Part shown: positions 11,461 through 23,267 of the stretch, piece by piece
Numbering within the stretch: position 1 is the first letter of the stretch
Layout of the letters: every line of letters starts with the position of its first letter
Origin: Trissonchulus latispiculum
Lineage: Eukaryota > Nematoda > Enoplea > Enoplida > Ironidae
Direction of reading: 5' to 3'
Assembly (NCBI GenBank): GCA_030248195.1
Contig: JASAND010008433.1
Location: forward strand, 1-64,000
Length of the DNA stretch: 64,000 bases
Notes under the pieces: model-generated
The model's input: only the letters and a program-made list of their open reading frames with translations
What the model was told of the DNA's origin: nothing
Database searches by the model: none
Program-made: the position numbers and the translations under genes

Positions 11461-11890
11461 CTCCCACCGACCTGACCCTCCAGATGGCAAAGTGGAACCA
11501 GCACAGCAAGATGGGTTGGTCAGACGGCAAAACGGATGCCAGGAATGAGCTGGGCGCACCAGAAAACCCCTGTAGACAATGTTTTGAGAGGTTATGTACA
11601 GTCCTATATGGTGTTCCCGGAAGTCGGTACCGACCGGACCCTCCAGACGGCAAAGTGGAACCAGCACAGCAAGATGGGTGAGTCAGACGGCAAAACGGAC
11701 ACCGGGAATGAGCTGGGCGCACCAGAAAACCCCTATAGACGAAGTTTGAAGAGGCAAAGTAAAGCCTACTATGGACCTCCCGGAAGCGGTTACCGACCTG
11801 ACCCCTCAGACGGTCAAGTGGAACCAGCCCAGCAAATTGGGTGAATCGGGCAGCCAAACTGATAGCGGGAATTGATTCTCCGTCCCAGAC
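11450..11890 (+). repeat. Tandem array, about 162-bp period (right copy)
   Basis: Reverse complement of the 4790-5390 array, with phase points such as CTRTAGAC at 11572 and 11734. It is continuous with the 148-bp array in mirror order to the left side. The two open frames across it on opposite strands are repeat by-products. Confidence 0.8.
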
Positions 11891-12234
11891 TTCAAACGTC
11901 ATAATCCGGATATATGTCCTTATCAACCATATATAATTTGTCTGGTTTGTATTTGCACAAAGAGCTGGAAAGAAGCTAATATCAGGCATACTTTTGGCCA
12001 TTTCGACGTTCTGAGCCGACTTTGTGGCGCCACTGTGGCGCTGCGGCGCACTGTGGCGCGGCGGCGACTACATATATCGAAAGTCAGTAACCTATATATA
12101 TTGATGATATACCGCAATAGGTGTCTAAGCTTCGCTACATTCCGTGAAAGAGGCTACAAAATGGTGACATACGAGGGTAAAACGGAGACACCGAAAAAAA
12201 AAACATCGCCGGCATAACTGCCGGCAGGTGCAAC

Positions 12235-12425
12235 TTTTTAACGGTAAGTGTTAGGGGGATGAACTTTTCCAATTATACTAAACTCGACACGGACTTTCTT
12301 TTGCGCACAAAATTTGCGCAGGATTTGCGCAGGAATCTGCGCAGCCTCTGCGCAGCGCCTCTGAAGGCAGTCATTGGGGCGTTTTGACTCATATTATAGG
12401 GGTCGCTACCGCGACCCCTATGATA
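12235..12425 (-). repeat. Right terminal inverted repeat with hairpin
   Basis: Mirror of 3437-3625. In plus-strand order it holds ACTAAACTCGACA, TTTGCGCAGG repeats, CTCATATTATAGGGG, the hairpin and CCCCTATGAT, then a TA microsatellite. It is the right border of the 9-kb complex. Confidence 0.75.
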
Positions 12426-12503
12426 TATATATATATATATCTGGTGTGGAAGAAATAACTGTACCTATAATAAACATAATTTAGTTAAAAGGGGTGTCTG
12501 GCT

Positions 12504-15426
12504 CATGGTTCATGCGACCTGGAAAAACCTGGAAATACCTGGAATTAGGGTGAAGACCTGGAAAAACCTGGAATTTGCTAATTGATTTCAAAGTTTCAGC
12601 AAATTTTCTTTATTTAGCATTAAAATTTTAAAAAATGCACAAACTTCACTTCTGTCGAGCACATTTTTGTAAGCATTTACATCTTAATTCCTAGTTTTCT
12701 AATTGTTTTTGTCTTTATTCACATTACTTACAATATTTGATTTTGTTGTCTTTATGCACCTTTCTTTATGCACATTACTTACAATATTTGATTATGTTGT
12801 CTTTATGCACATCAATATTTTATTTTAAATCTGTTAAGAGTAGCGATAGGCGCCGGATTTTTATTTGGATACAAGTCTGCATATATTGTTAACGTACGTA
12901 TATCCGGTTACCCGCCTATTCAAAGGTGCAGTTAAAGAACATTTTGAAGCTAACGAAGACTTGGAAGAACTGGCTTCTGATTTGTATTGTGCAACCCAGA
13001 AAACCCATGTTATATGGAATTTTTCTCTGAAATTGGAAACAAAAATGTTGGGATCCCTTTGGTTCTTACTAATAAAAAAATCGAATAAATATATCGGGCC
13101 AAAACGTGAACACCCAAAATTACAGACCCACCTTTACTCTGCGACCGGTTTCGGACCACGGGGATCAGGCAGTCACCATCAGGCAGTTCCTGTTGCTTCG
13201 ACGCTCCTTTATCAATTTAATAAAAAAATCGAATTTCGCGAAATCGAAAAATCTTGTGATTTTAATTCAGCATGATCGAAACAGTGACGGCGACAGAGGA
13301 GGGCCCCCTGTGCTCCCTTCCGTTTACGATTCGGTCCCCATGTTGGGGTGTCGGGCTTTTAAAGTTAGTAAAATTTTTACGGAAATTACCGAATTTTTGA
13401 GAGTCTCGTAACAAATTCTAACACAAATTGGCCACTGACGGACTCAGGATTTCGTGACGTGGGGTGCGGGTCTCCATGGGAAAAATATTTACGGGGGTGT
13501 GGGAGGGCGGAGTCCCCCAAAAGTTGGAAAAATTCTTTGTTTTTGCAATAAAATCGGTCTTCAAATCATAATTCTTTGCATTTTGAAGAACGAACATTTG
13601 TTAAAATGTTGCACATTTTGGGGAAAAATGGCAATATTCTGAGAAAATTCTAACTAATTTCAAGCTTTTTCTTCACGGACACTGGCGCGAATTTTTTTGG
13701 GTTTTTGCCCTTTTCCCTATTTTTCTCCTTCATTTTTTCTACTTCCGAATCGGACAGGCCCCCCCTGGATCCGCCCCTGAAATTGGCGGATAGCTGCTGA
13801 AACTCGGCGGATTATTGTTAACATTGGGCAGGTTTTCTTGGAGTTATGGCAAAATTTGCATAAAATTCTTGATTTGTTTCCAAATTAAAAAACAACAATT
13901 ATTCCTTCAATTGTAAGCTGTAACCTGTAACCATGTTCGCATGCAGGTGAGGGGTTTAGGGAATTCTGGCCCCTCCATTTTTGCCCTATTTACCCCCCAG
14001 AATTTTTGGGGAGAAAGCAAAAACTGAGCTATTTTCAATGCAGAAAGCTAAAAATAATAAGATTTTCAGGTTCGACCCCCTCCCTTTTCAAAATCCTTGG
14101 TGCGCCACTGCCTGTTACCTGCATTTTTTATCGGGCCAGTTCCAAACTATATAGATTTTGATAAAATTTTCCGGAAAAGCTTTGCAAAATATTCAGTGGT
14201 TTATTTGCCTGAATTTCTTTCAAAACTGATAATTTCACAGCGGAAGCATGATTTTACACATTTTAGGATCGGAACTAACACAATCCGTCGACTAATTCCC
14301 TGGTCATCACCACACAACAATGCATGCTGCAGCCCCAATGCATATTAATTTCAATTTTCAAACTTCCTCCAACTGTGTCGACAGTGTTTTTTCACTGACT
14401 CTAATACCTCAACGGCCGCATTCTGGTATCTTCCAAAAAATTTAGACAACCTAATTGTTTTATTTAACACTTTTCGATGAAAATCCGTGATCGTTTGTAA
14501 AAGGCTGAAGTGCTGTCTATAGTTATCGCGCAGCAGGCGCGAAATCTTTGAACAAAATTCTGTTGTTGATTAAAATTATATATGTTAAATTTTGATATGC
14601 TGTGTCCTAAAGTTTATTCAAATTTGCCTCAGTGGCCAAAATTTTTTAGGCCATTAGCAGCTAAATTTAATCCATGGCGTAAAAAGATAAGCTGGCATCA
14701 AACTCATCGTTTTCCAATTCATGTATACAAAATTTCAATTCGGTCAAGTTTTAAGCTTTCTTTTGAGTATAGGTTAGGGGACCGCGGGAGAAATTTTATT
14801 TTATTTTTAAAATTTGTTTCAGCTTCTACTGACCCCTCAAAAAGTATTTCCATTTTTACAGCCATCTGTCTTGGTGCGAAATCATACCGAACACGTGCCA
14901 CCTCGCACCCGTCTAAAGCCCTTTAATAAAAATATTGCTAATTTTATAGCGGTGTATTTTGCTTTTAAGAATTAGACATCTAATGTAAGATTTTTGGTCA
15001 AAAATCAACAATTTTTCAACTGTTGAGTGGTTCCGCCTCCAGACCGCCCCCTCGGTTCTGACTTTGGCTTGGACACCCTTTTCAAAATCCATGGTCCGAG
15101 CTTGGAAGCATGTGTATGTCTACTCTTACGCTCGAGAAAGTATTACAGAATATGGTTCGGACCATTTGAAAGTTAATTTTGTGCTTTTAGTGAAAAATAG
15201 TTCAACCGCATTTCAGATCTGATCTGTAAACAAAGTTTCAAACCGATATTTGCTAATGTCAAAGCCAAAATGTGAAGTTTTAAGGTGCCGATGCCCCAAA
15301 CATACTCCAATTTTAGCTTAATTTGCTTAGAAGTTAGCAAAGAAAAACCTGGAAAATTGCCTCTGAAAACCTTGAAAAACCTGGAAAAACCTGGAAAATG
15401 GAACTCAAAAGTCCGCATGAACCCTG
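12504..15426. mobile_element. TIR element, 6-bp direct repeat CTGGCT
   Basis: The left end reads CATGGTTCATGCG and the right end is the reverse complement of CAGGGTTCATGCG. Both are flanked by CTGGCT (12498-12503 and 15427-15432). Subterminal AACCTGGAAA words repeat at both ends (about 12519-12575 and 15343-15405), as expected for transposase-binding iterons. Size is 2923 bp. The interior has degenerate dispersed repeats and no recognisable transposase; frames at 12865-13275 and 14582-14926 show nothing I can identify. The ends resemble hAT, but the visible duplication is 6 bp rather than 8. Confidence 0.65.
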
Positions 15427-15942
15427 CTGGCTGTAGGTGCCCTGCAGATTTGAAACTCAGTGGTTCCTTCCCGTCCTAAAAAAACTGACCTCTCTTGGCT
15501 TTTCTTTCCGTGCGCTAACACTGAGGAGAGGCTACGACAGAGTTGCTGGGCGGAGAGACCCTCGATTATCCACTGATTTCAGCACCCGCTGTACCTGCGC
15601 AAGTACTGTACGGACCCAACCTTCAAATTCAAGACAATTTTGTGACAGTCATTGGGTGGTGTTAATAGTAGCCTATTGCTGCTGCTTTTGTAATTTTGGC
15701 AATTCTATCTGACAATTTATTAACCCTTCTGGGCATATATAGTTCTTATTTGCCGTAACTGCTCTCGGTTACGCATGCACATTATACGGCCACTCTTAAA
15801 ACAGACTTGGCTTGGCCTCAAACATTAAAAAATTTCACAGCTTGGAGTTTCTAAACTTTGCAGGAAGTGTGCTTGACTAGAATTTACTAGACCTTGCTGA
15901 ACGTACATTTGACAAAAGAATAAAAGGTACGTATCTGCAATG
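15427..15942. other. Unassigned single-copy-looking sequence
   Basis: Moderately GC-rich between 15440 and 15660. Open frames exist on both strands, but neither is flanked by convincing splice sites. It may be intron of the gene ending at 17551. Confidence 0.4.
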
Positions 15943-16800
15943 TAGGGATGGGCGCGGAAAAAAAAGGACTGGAAAAAAAAGGTTTTTTTCCGTTTTTTTC
16001 CATTTTTTTCCGATGGGGTGGAAAAAAATGGAAAAATATTCCTAACGTTATTTTAACGACTTTTACAATGAAATATCATGTTTTCTGAGCTTTTCCAGCA
16101 ATTTCACGCTATTTACAACCTATTCCGTGGGTCGTAGTAGGTGGGGGTATGTTAAATCTGACGAAATTGTATTTGGGTTTTTTCGACGCATCGGAAAAAA
16201 ATGGAAAAATATTCGGGACATGCTCTGAAAGTCAATTTATGACATCAGAACATTAAGAAACCATCAAAAACAGTGTTTAATAAGGTAAGAAAACGATATT
16301 AATGATTTTGAGCTAATTTTGGGATTTAATATTTTTTGCCTTGGAATGTGAAAATGAATGCGTAACTCAGGTAAAGTTAATAATTCCATACCTAACAGTG
16401 GAGTGTTCAACTAAAACTGTTAACATGTCTGGAATTGTTTACTTTACGAAGCTCGTTACCTACGAAAACCACAAACTAGGTTTCGTAGAACCGCCAAGGT
16501 ATACAGAAGTCACCTGTCCTTTGGTTTACAGCGTCACCCGCTGAAAATTTTTCATTCCTGTAATTAATACTGGAACCTTTCTAAGCGCTTGTATAATTGC
16601 ATCACCCCTGTGGGGCTTCTAAATATTGTGAAAACTGCTTCTCTGCATGCAAAAACATGAAATAACGAAACTTTTAGCACATTGTGTAATTTTGGAGTGG
16701 CCGGAAAAAAAAGGAAAAAAATGGAAAAAAATGGAAAAAAACCGGAAAAAAAAGGTTTTTTTTCCGGCAATCTTTTTTTTCCGGAAAAAAACCAACCCTA
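15943..16800. mobile_element. hAT-type MITE, TSD CTGCAATG
   Basis: A perfect 8-bp duplication, CTGCAATG, lies at 15935-15942 and 16801-16808. The ends are TAGGGATGGG and the reverse complement of TAGGGTTGG. Subterminal blocks consist of GGAAAAAAATGG iterations at both ends. At 858 bp with no transposase it is non-autonomous; the 8-bp duplication and TAGGG ends assign it to the hAT superfamily. Confidence 0.85.
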
Positions 16801-17346
16801 CTGCAATGCAACCCAGAATGATTGAAATCAGTGTAATATTAACGTGGACTTGTGAGGTTTGTTCTCGTTGAATACTTTGTAATATAGCCTCAACGTCCGA
16901 GGTTGGTTACATTGTGAGAGTAGCAAATGTAAATGAGCAATTTTAAGCTCGGTTGATACTTTTTTGCCATATGTATCCTTGGACGTTTGGGCGTAGCTTA
17001 GCTCTTCTTACGGACAAACGGACACCTCCTTACTTACAAACGGATAAATTAATTTGAATTGAGTCTGCGTCCAATCCAAACGGACAAACCCCAGACGGCC
17101 AAACGGGCAAGTACAAACCGGGCTTAACGGTTTAATCCCTGGCGTGTCACTATTTAGACAATGTCCTTCATTTCTAATTTTAATCAATTGGAACGGTCTG
17201 ATAAGCAGCTGAATTTATTTTTGAATGGCCAGTGCGGACAGAGTGGTTAATTATTACAGGTACCAACTGTCGTTGTCATTGCTTGTCAGTGCTTTGATCT
17301 TAACTTTCTTAGCACAATTTGTTGTAACGAGTTTTTAATGTTTCAG
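16801..17346. other. Probable intron preceding the terminal exon
   Basis: AT-rich sequence ending in a good 3' splice site (GAGTTTTTAATGTTTCAG, ending 17346). A short ATG frame at 17161 stops after about 29 codons and has no compatible donor. I see no upstream coding exon. Confidence 0.4.
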
Positions 17347-17551
17347 CGTCAAATCGGAATTTGTTGAAGAACGTGACCGCGATCCCATGCATGATCAGAA
17401 AATAACTGGAACAAATTTCACAGCCAAGAATGAAAAGCTAGATGAACCAAATTTGGTAGATAGTGTAAAAGTAGAGCCGGAAGCTGAAGTCGTTTCTCCA
17501 GAAAACACATCGTACCGTAATATTGAGACTGTTAAGGAAGAGGATAATTGA
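17347..17551 (+). CDS. Terminal coding exon, acidic C-terminal tail with three PsiKxE motifs
   Basis: A 3' splice site at 17341-17346 is followed by one base completing a codon, then 67 codons and TGA. The tail is hydrophilic and acidic and contains VKSE, VKVE and VKEE, each fitting the PsiKxE SUMO-acceptor consensus. Codon use and lack of low-complexity repeats set it apart from the surrounding repeats. The predicted 3' UTR is interrupted by a hAT element at 17626 and resumes at 21825, with AATAAA at 21974. No family is recognised; such tails are common in nuclear and transcription-related proteins, but this is inference. Upstream exons were not found, so the gene may start left of the window or lie hidden among repeats. 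Confidence 0.5.
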
Positions 17552-17625
17552 ACTTTCCACCGGATTTGACATTAGACGTATGATTTTTGTTTATTCCAAA
17601 GACTTGTGTATCTAGTTCTTTGTAC

Positions 17626-20600
17626 CAGTGATGGAATCGGGTCACTTAGACTTGACCTGATTGCCTGCTTGAGCTCTGACTCGGTGACCTGATGACCCGG
17701 TTTTCCAGAAAATATCAAAATCGTTTAAAAAATGTTAATTTTGCCTATGAAAACAAATTTGTTTTATTTTCATACTCAATCATCACCCCGAAAAGTGAAA
17801 ATAATTAAGTAATACTGCAGCATTCCGTAAACTAATGCGAACACGATATCAATATTCGAAACGCGAATATATGTGCGAAACGAATATATGCGAAATATAT
17901 GCGAAACGAATATCAATAAATTCGTCATGTACAAAATTTTGCAGTGCCTAATGTAATATGAGCATGTGCTTGTTCTTAAGAACGTTAGCAGGGCTTCAAC
18001 TATCCCTATTTTCCTATTTTTTCCCTATTTTTTCGGAGTCGCCCTATTTTTCCCTATATTGAGCGAAATCGCCCTATTTCCCCCTATTTTTAGGACAAAC
18101 TGTTGTCAATTTAACCTTTACAGAACTAAACTTTCTTGCTTTAACACTTGAGGTTAATTTTTAAATATGGAAAAAATTTCGCCTGCGGTGCACTCTTTTT
18201 AATGCAGATGCATATATAAGTATATAGCTCTCTGTTACAACTCTTTTCATCATCCTACGCTCAGCTTCCATGTATGTATAAGTTGATAGCGGGCTCTCGA
18301 TTTTGGCAACGTTTTCATATTTTATTGGCCTCGTCGATCCCCAACACAAGAGTCGCTTTCAGTGCATAACTAAATGTTTCCTCCATTCAAATTAATAAGC
18401 ATTCCGATACGTGGTAAACCTAGGGCAATGAAAAAGTTAGGAAGACCTTTCTGCAGCGGAAATGTTTGGAAAATTTGCGTACATTTAGTAGTCTCGACTA
18501 GGAGGAGTGACAGTATATATCTATAATAAAAGTTGCTTTATTGAGTCAACGATTGCGGCGAATTTTCAAAGTTTGAGGAAAACCATGTTTGCACAAAATC
18601 GTTTCGCAAAAGTCGAACCAATATTGTTGACATTTTGTGATATTTTGTTTTGATCTAAACTGAAGGTACTGATACTGACGCTACGTACCTGGCCTTTTTT
18701 TGGGTTTTGAAAGTGGGGGGGGGGGGGGCTTCGTCCCCCCCCCTCCCAGGGAGGGGGAAGTGTGGGGTTTCCAAAAAGTGGAGGCGGGCAAGCCCAAGAC
18801 ATAAATTTACCTAATTTTTAGCGACATAGCATTATTAAGGTAAAAACGCGAAAAATCGCTGTTTTTAAACTTAAAATGACGAAAAAATGCCAGCGTACCT
18901 CGTTGTCTTTTCAATGCTTTTGGCAGCAGAATTAGCGATTTTTCCAAAAATCACCATTCTCTGAAAATTTCATACACAAAAGGGTTAGCTTTTTCCGAAA
19001 AAAATTGCGGAAAAACTTATATATAGTTTTTTAGTGTATATCTTGGCTCGTTTTTAAAATTACTTATTTTTCCCACCACTTATGCACCGGGTCGGGCTCT
19101 GACCTCGTCAGGACCTGAAAGACTTGAGTCCAAATTTAAACTTTTCTGAAAAATTCAAATATATTGCAAAAAGAATACAAACGCTATGCAATAATACAGA
19201 CGCTTGCAGGTCGGAGCCAGGGGAGGCCGGCGGCCACCCTCTCCCCGTCTTGATTCAATTCAAAGGTAGGAAAAATTAAGGAGAAAAATGGGGGGAAAGG
19301 ACCAAAAAATTGCGCGCCGCCGGCTCAAATTTTATTCTTAATAGCATATTATCATAGTATTTATGAAGAAAAAGCGCGAAATGCGCCCGAAGATTTTGTA
19401 GAAAATTTCCATTTTGGCCTACAGATTGCCATATACTTATATACTTATATACTATAAATATACCAATATACTTATAGAAATTTTAGCGGTTCTTCGAAAT
19501 GCAAAGAATTAAAGATTTATGACCGATTTTATTGTAAAAACAAAACATTTCTTGAACACAAAACTTTTCTTGAACTTCAACCTTGCAAACGTTTGCTCGT
19601 GAAGCACCTCATCCCCATTCGCGAATTCTTGGATCTATCAGTGGACGTTTGTATTTATTTTTTCATTCAAATGGGTGAGAAATTTAAACTTCTTAGCAAT
19701 TAATTTACCATACTTTGGGCTTTCGAATTTTAACATTTTGGTCAAAATATGTCCTACAGTCATTAAAAGATATCACAAAATCTCGGGAGCTCAAGATGGG
19801 GGCCTGACCTGTCCCAGGTGCATCCCTAGTTATGATCGATAAATATCGTGACTATTGTAGAGAGAGACTGTTGGAATTTTGTTTCAAAAATTTTCTGAAA
19901 CTCCTTTTTAGCACCAATAACTTGTCGAAAAACTTTTACCGGGAATTTTGCGAATTCTGAAAAAAATCTGAATAACCTGCTTAGGTTTGGTTTTAAACCT
20001 TTAGGTAGGAGTTTGCCTCACTCCGTAAACTCACATATTGTGTATGCATAAAAAAGTTGCTGGAAGTTCGCTTGTAACAAGAGTTAAGTATCCCTATATT
20101 TCGCCCTATATTTTACTGGTAAAATCCCTATATTTTGCCCTATTTTCAAATTTTCATCGGTTGAGGCACTGCGTTAGGTATACTTTAGAAATTGGGCTTT
20201 TACTTGTATTGCGTAATTTGATCGGGTATTATGATGCCCACCTTTCTGAATAAAAAGGGCAACCACATAGTCTGTTTATTACTGTCCTCGTCCTCCTCCG
20301 GGTACCTTAGCAGGTGATTGTATCCCTCTTTTTTCAACTCGAGCTTGGGAAGGGGTACGGAGGTGGTTGATACCTCATTTTGAAGGGCTTGACTTAAAGG
20401 TTTGCGTGCGGGTGCTGTACGGCCTTGTATGGCTTCGGGCTTCTGGCAATTATCGGGTCAAACAGGCCAGATATTGAACGTCTGCAGGGGCCAATTTCAT
20501 AAAAATCTTGCAACTTGTATTTGTACTTGAGCTTGCACTTGCACTTGAACTGCAATTTCAAGTTGACAGTGTGTTTCAAAAACTTTTCCTGCTACTTGCG

Positions 20601-21816
20601 GAAATTAGCTAAGCAAGTTGCAAGACTTGACAACTTGTAAACGCAAGTTCAAGAGCAAGTTTGCAAGTAGCTCTAGCATTTTTTTAGGGTTCTGAAAATG
20701 GTGGGGAAGGGGGTACTTCCGTAAAGTGGGGGGGGGGCGAGCCAAAGGTAAAGATATACCGAAATTTTTAGCGAAAAATTAACATTTTTAAGGTGAAAAC
20801 GCAAAAAATCGCTATTTTTAAGCTTAAAATGAGCTTATAAGTCCATAAATTAGCTAATAATTGAGAAAAGTTTGGAAAATTTGTCCTCAAAACCTAATTT
20901 TTTGACACTTTTGGGCGACCTCCAAAAAAAGTGGATGGGGGCTTGCCGAAAAGTGGCCACCCCCCCCCCCCCCACTGAAAAGATGCCAGTAGCTGCAAAA
21001 TTAACCAAAAATATTTGAAAATTCATGTAAATTTTAAAAATTAAAGAACTTGTTTGAAATTCACACTGTATTACGACAATAATCTAAAGAGTGTTGTCAT
21101 AAAATTTCTCCAAAAACTATTAAAATTAAAATAAGTTATAGCAATTTTTGTCCCTTTTGTTCAGTGAAAATTCACTCAACCACTTGCACCATAAGTGCAA
21201 GTTGCAAGTGCGTGTATTGACGATTTTTATGAAACGGGTTCTGACCGCAAGTGTTAGTGGACAACTAGCAACTTGCGGACTTGCACATGCAAGCTGCAAC
21301 TTGCATATGCAAGTTGCACGTTTTAAGTTTTGTGAAACAGGCCCCAGATTGGCTTCATAGTGGTTGGTATTAATTTAAAGGTCCCGAACAGATACTGAAA
21401 TGTCGCAATAGAAACAAAACTTGAAAATGCACGAAATTTGCGTTATGGCTCTGTTTTCCGTAAAATTAATTGATACAGTGATACTGGTCTATTATGAAAA
21501 TTGGAAATTGTTGATCATGGCTGTCATTATTGTAGTCGAATCAAACCAAGTACCTTACAGAAAACATATTTTAGGGAATAGTCTCACTAAGCTTCAGGAA
21601 ACAAAGTTGTGTTTTAAAGTTTTTTAAATTGATCCTTTTGGCAAACCAGTTTTAAATAGATTTATATACAACCAAAGTCTAAATATACAATAATCGTGGA
21701 ATTTATAGTAAATTTAGAAAACCGGGTCAAGACCGAGTCGAAGCTCTTGACCCGGTGACCTGCGACCCGGTCCAAAAAGTGACCCGAACTGACCCGGTGG
21801 CCCGATTCCATCTCTA
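17626..21816. mobile_element. 4.2-kb hAT element, TSD CTTTGTAC, in a host 3' UTR
   Basis: A perfect 8-bp duplication, CTTTGTAC, lies at 17618-17625 and 21817-21824. The ends are CAGTGATGGAATCGGG and the reverse complement of TAGAGATGGAATCGGG. Subterminal GACCCGGT/CGGGTCA words iterate at both ends. The 4191-bp length would suit an autonomous hAT, but I find no transposase frame; the interior is filled with nested repeats, including 18690-18900, 19085-19800 and 20487-21345. It sits between the stop codon at 17551 and the AATAAA at 21974. Confidence 0.9.
20487..21345. mobile_element. Nested TIR element with CAAGTTGCA iterations
   Basis: The left end GGGGCCAATTTCATAAAAA is inverted at the right end (ending in GGCCCC at 21345), with imperfect pairing over about 25 bp. 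Inner flanks repeat CAAGTTGCAAG/ACTTGCAACTTG words. A G/C-tract repeat (20690-20980) lies inside it. I could not define a target duplication. It is nested in the 17626-21816 hAT. Confidence 0.6.
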
Positions 21817-21824
21817 CTTTGTAC

Positions 21825-21990
21825 AATTTGAGTTGAATCATGTTGTTTCATTTTATGTTGCTTAATTGTTTTTTCCGAACAGTTGCATTGCATTGTTGGT
21901 TGACGTCTCAGTTTTAAATACTTTCCTGTGGCAGTTTTCCTTGTCAGTGTAATGTTGGATGTGCTCATAGTGTAATAAAAACTCGGTCCT
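21825..21990 (+). other. Continuation of host 3' UTR with poly(A) signal
   Basis: Sequence after the hAT target duplication continues about 150 bp to AATAAA at 21974-21979. Removing the hAT and one duplication would leave a 3' UTR of roughly 200-250 nt, a plausible length, for the exon ending at 17551. Confidence 0.5.
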
Positions 21991-23259
21991 AGTTCACACC
22001 AGCAGGGTAAAGTTTTATATTCATCACTTTACAAAATTTTCACCTTCAATAACATAATGTTATGACCACCAGGTTCACTCCTTTGCTTTTCTCAGCAGCG
22101 AAATGGTATCGGCAATTTCTCTCAGTACATACTTGCAGACTGTTCTAATAATAAACATGCTTAGTTTTGGAATTTATTGGTATTTATAGAACGGCTAACT
22201 CCACGTTGAGGCTTTTTCAGGCAAGAAAGCATGCTGAGTTTGGTCTGAGTCTGCTGTAAACCTCTCAATTACTTGACTAATTTCGTTGTAAGAAAGGAGA
22301 CGAGATACTTCTAAGATTTCTGATTTGTGTTCGAATCGATTATCAAGCGCCGATTGTTCAGTTCGCAAAATACGTATATATAAGGTATGGTTTCATGTTT
22401 CATCACTGGTCATACGTCAGGTCCTTTTATTTCGTCTTATCTATTTTGTCTGCCGTCAGCCATTAGCCGTGTCGTTATTGCTGCAACTGAATCACAGTCT
22501 GAGATATGACTGACGTTTGTTTGACCGATTTAGCATCTGCATGTCGAATTAAGATCACTCAGTCGGCACGAACTTAAGTAGGTGGTTACTTAATGTGTAC
22601 TGTTAAAGATCTGAGGCAATCACAAGGAGAAAGTCTATGTTCAAGGTTACTGTCAAAACGTCAGTGGGCGATGGAAAGTTTGGCCTCCCTCGTCACTGGA
22701 GAAGTCATCAATCTGCATTAGAAAGTCTCCGTGTCATAAACTGAGTCTCTCCAATGACAACCCCTCTGTTCCACTGATGTTCTGTTTAAGCATTCCAACA
22801 ACAGTATCACAGTTTGCTTTCCTCTAAAGCTCCACAGGACGAGGTAGGGGAACCTGATTCTGGCTGTTAATAGGTGAGGGCAATGAAGTAAAAATGGCTG
22901 TCTAGGAGCTCTCCTTATGCCTTCTTTATTTAGCCTTTATTTCAAGCTAATGTCTAAGTTTTCTCACTTTCAATTTTTCCAAACATTAAAGTGGGAAGTT
23001 GTAATGAGAGGGAGAGAGTTGTCCTTCAGTCAGACTGGAACTCGTTCCCATGACTGCTGTTAAAACAGTTGTTTTCGTCTTTCCAGCAAAACTAGGCAAA
23101 TTTGTTTCAAGAGGATAATCATCTCCTTCACACTTTCTGCCTGCCTTCTTTGTTTCGGCACAGAATGTTTAACATTTGTTTGGAAGTATAACATGGGTGC
23201 GTAGGTTTCTGTGAATTTGGTTTCAATATATGTGATGAGCTTCCAGATTTAGAAAATAA
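21991..23259. other. Intergenic sequence, no gene recognised
   Basis: Moderate-GC, non-repetitive-looking DNA. TATATATAAGG at about 22375 resembles a TATA box, but no convincing reading frame follows. I see no RNA gene. Confidence 0.4.
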
Positions 23260-23267
23260 TGCATGTC

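Larger units (their letters stand above)
3437..12425. mobile_element. 9-kb inverted-repeat complex, no transposase seen
   Basis: The outer ends are inverted copies of each other. The first roughly 36 bp match perfectly and contain a hairpin (AGGGGTCGC, loop GGTA, GCGACCCCT). Similarity continues for about 170-190 bp, including GCGCAGG repeats. Both ends abut TA microsatellite. Further in, 4790-5545 is an inverted counterpart of about 11300-11890, supporting one large palindromic unit. The interior holds tandem arrays and a smaller inverted-repeat element but no recognisable transposase or RT, so it is either non-autonomous or several nested insertions. A TA-rich target hides any target duplication. 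Confidence 0.6.

Noticed and set aside
15437..15712. 91-codon frame and an opposite-strand exon-like frame
   Set aside because: No compatible splice sites; an in-frame stop directly precedes the minus-strand candidate and no family is recognised.
16341..16544. 67-codon frame inside the hAT MITE
   Set aside because: Lies within an 858-bp non-autonomous element, has no recognisable domain and no conserved neighbours.
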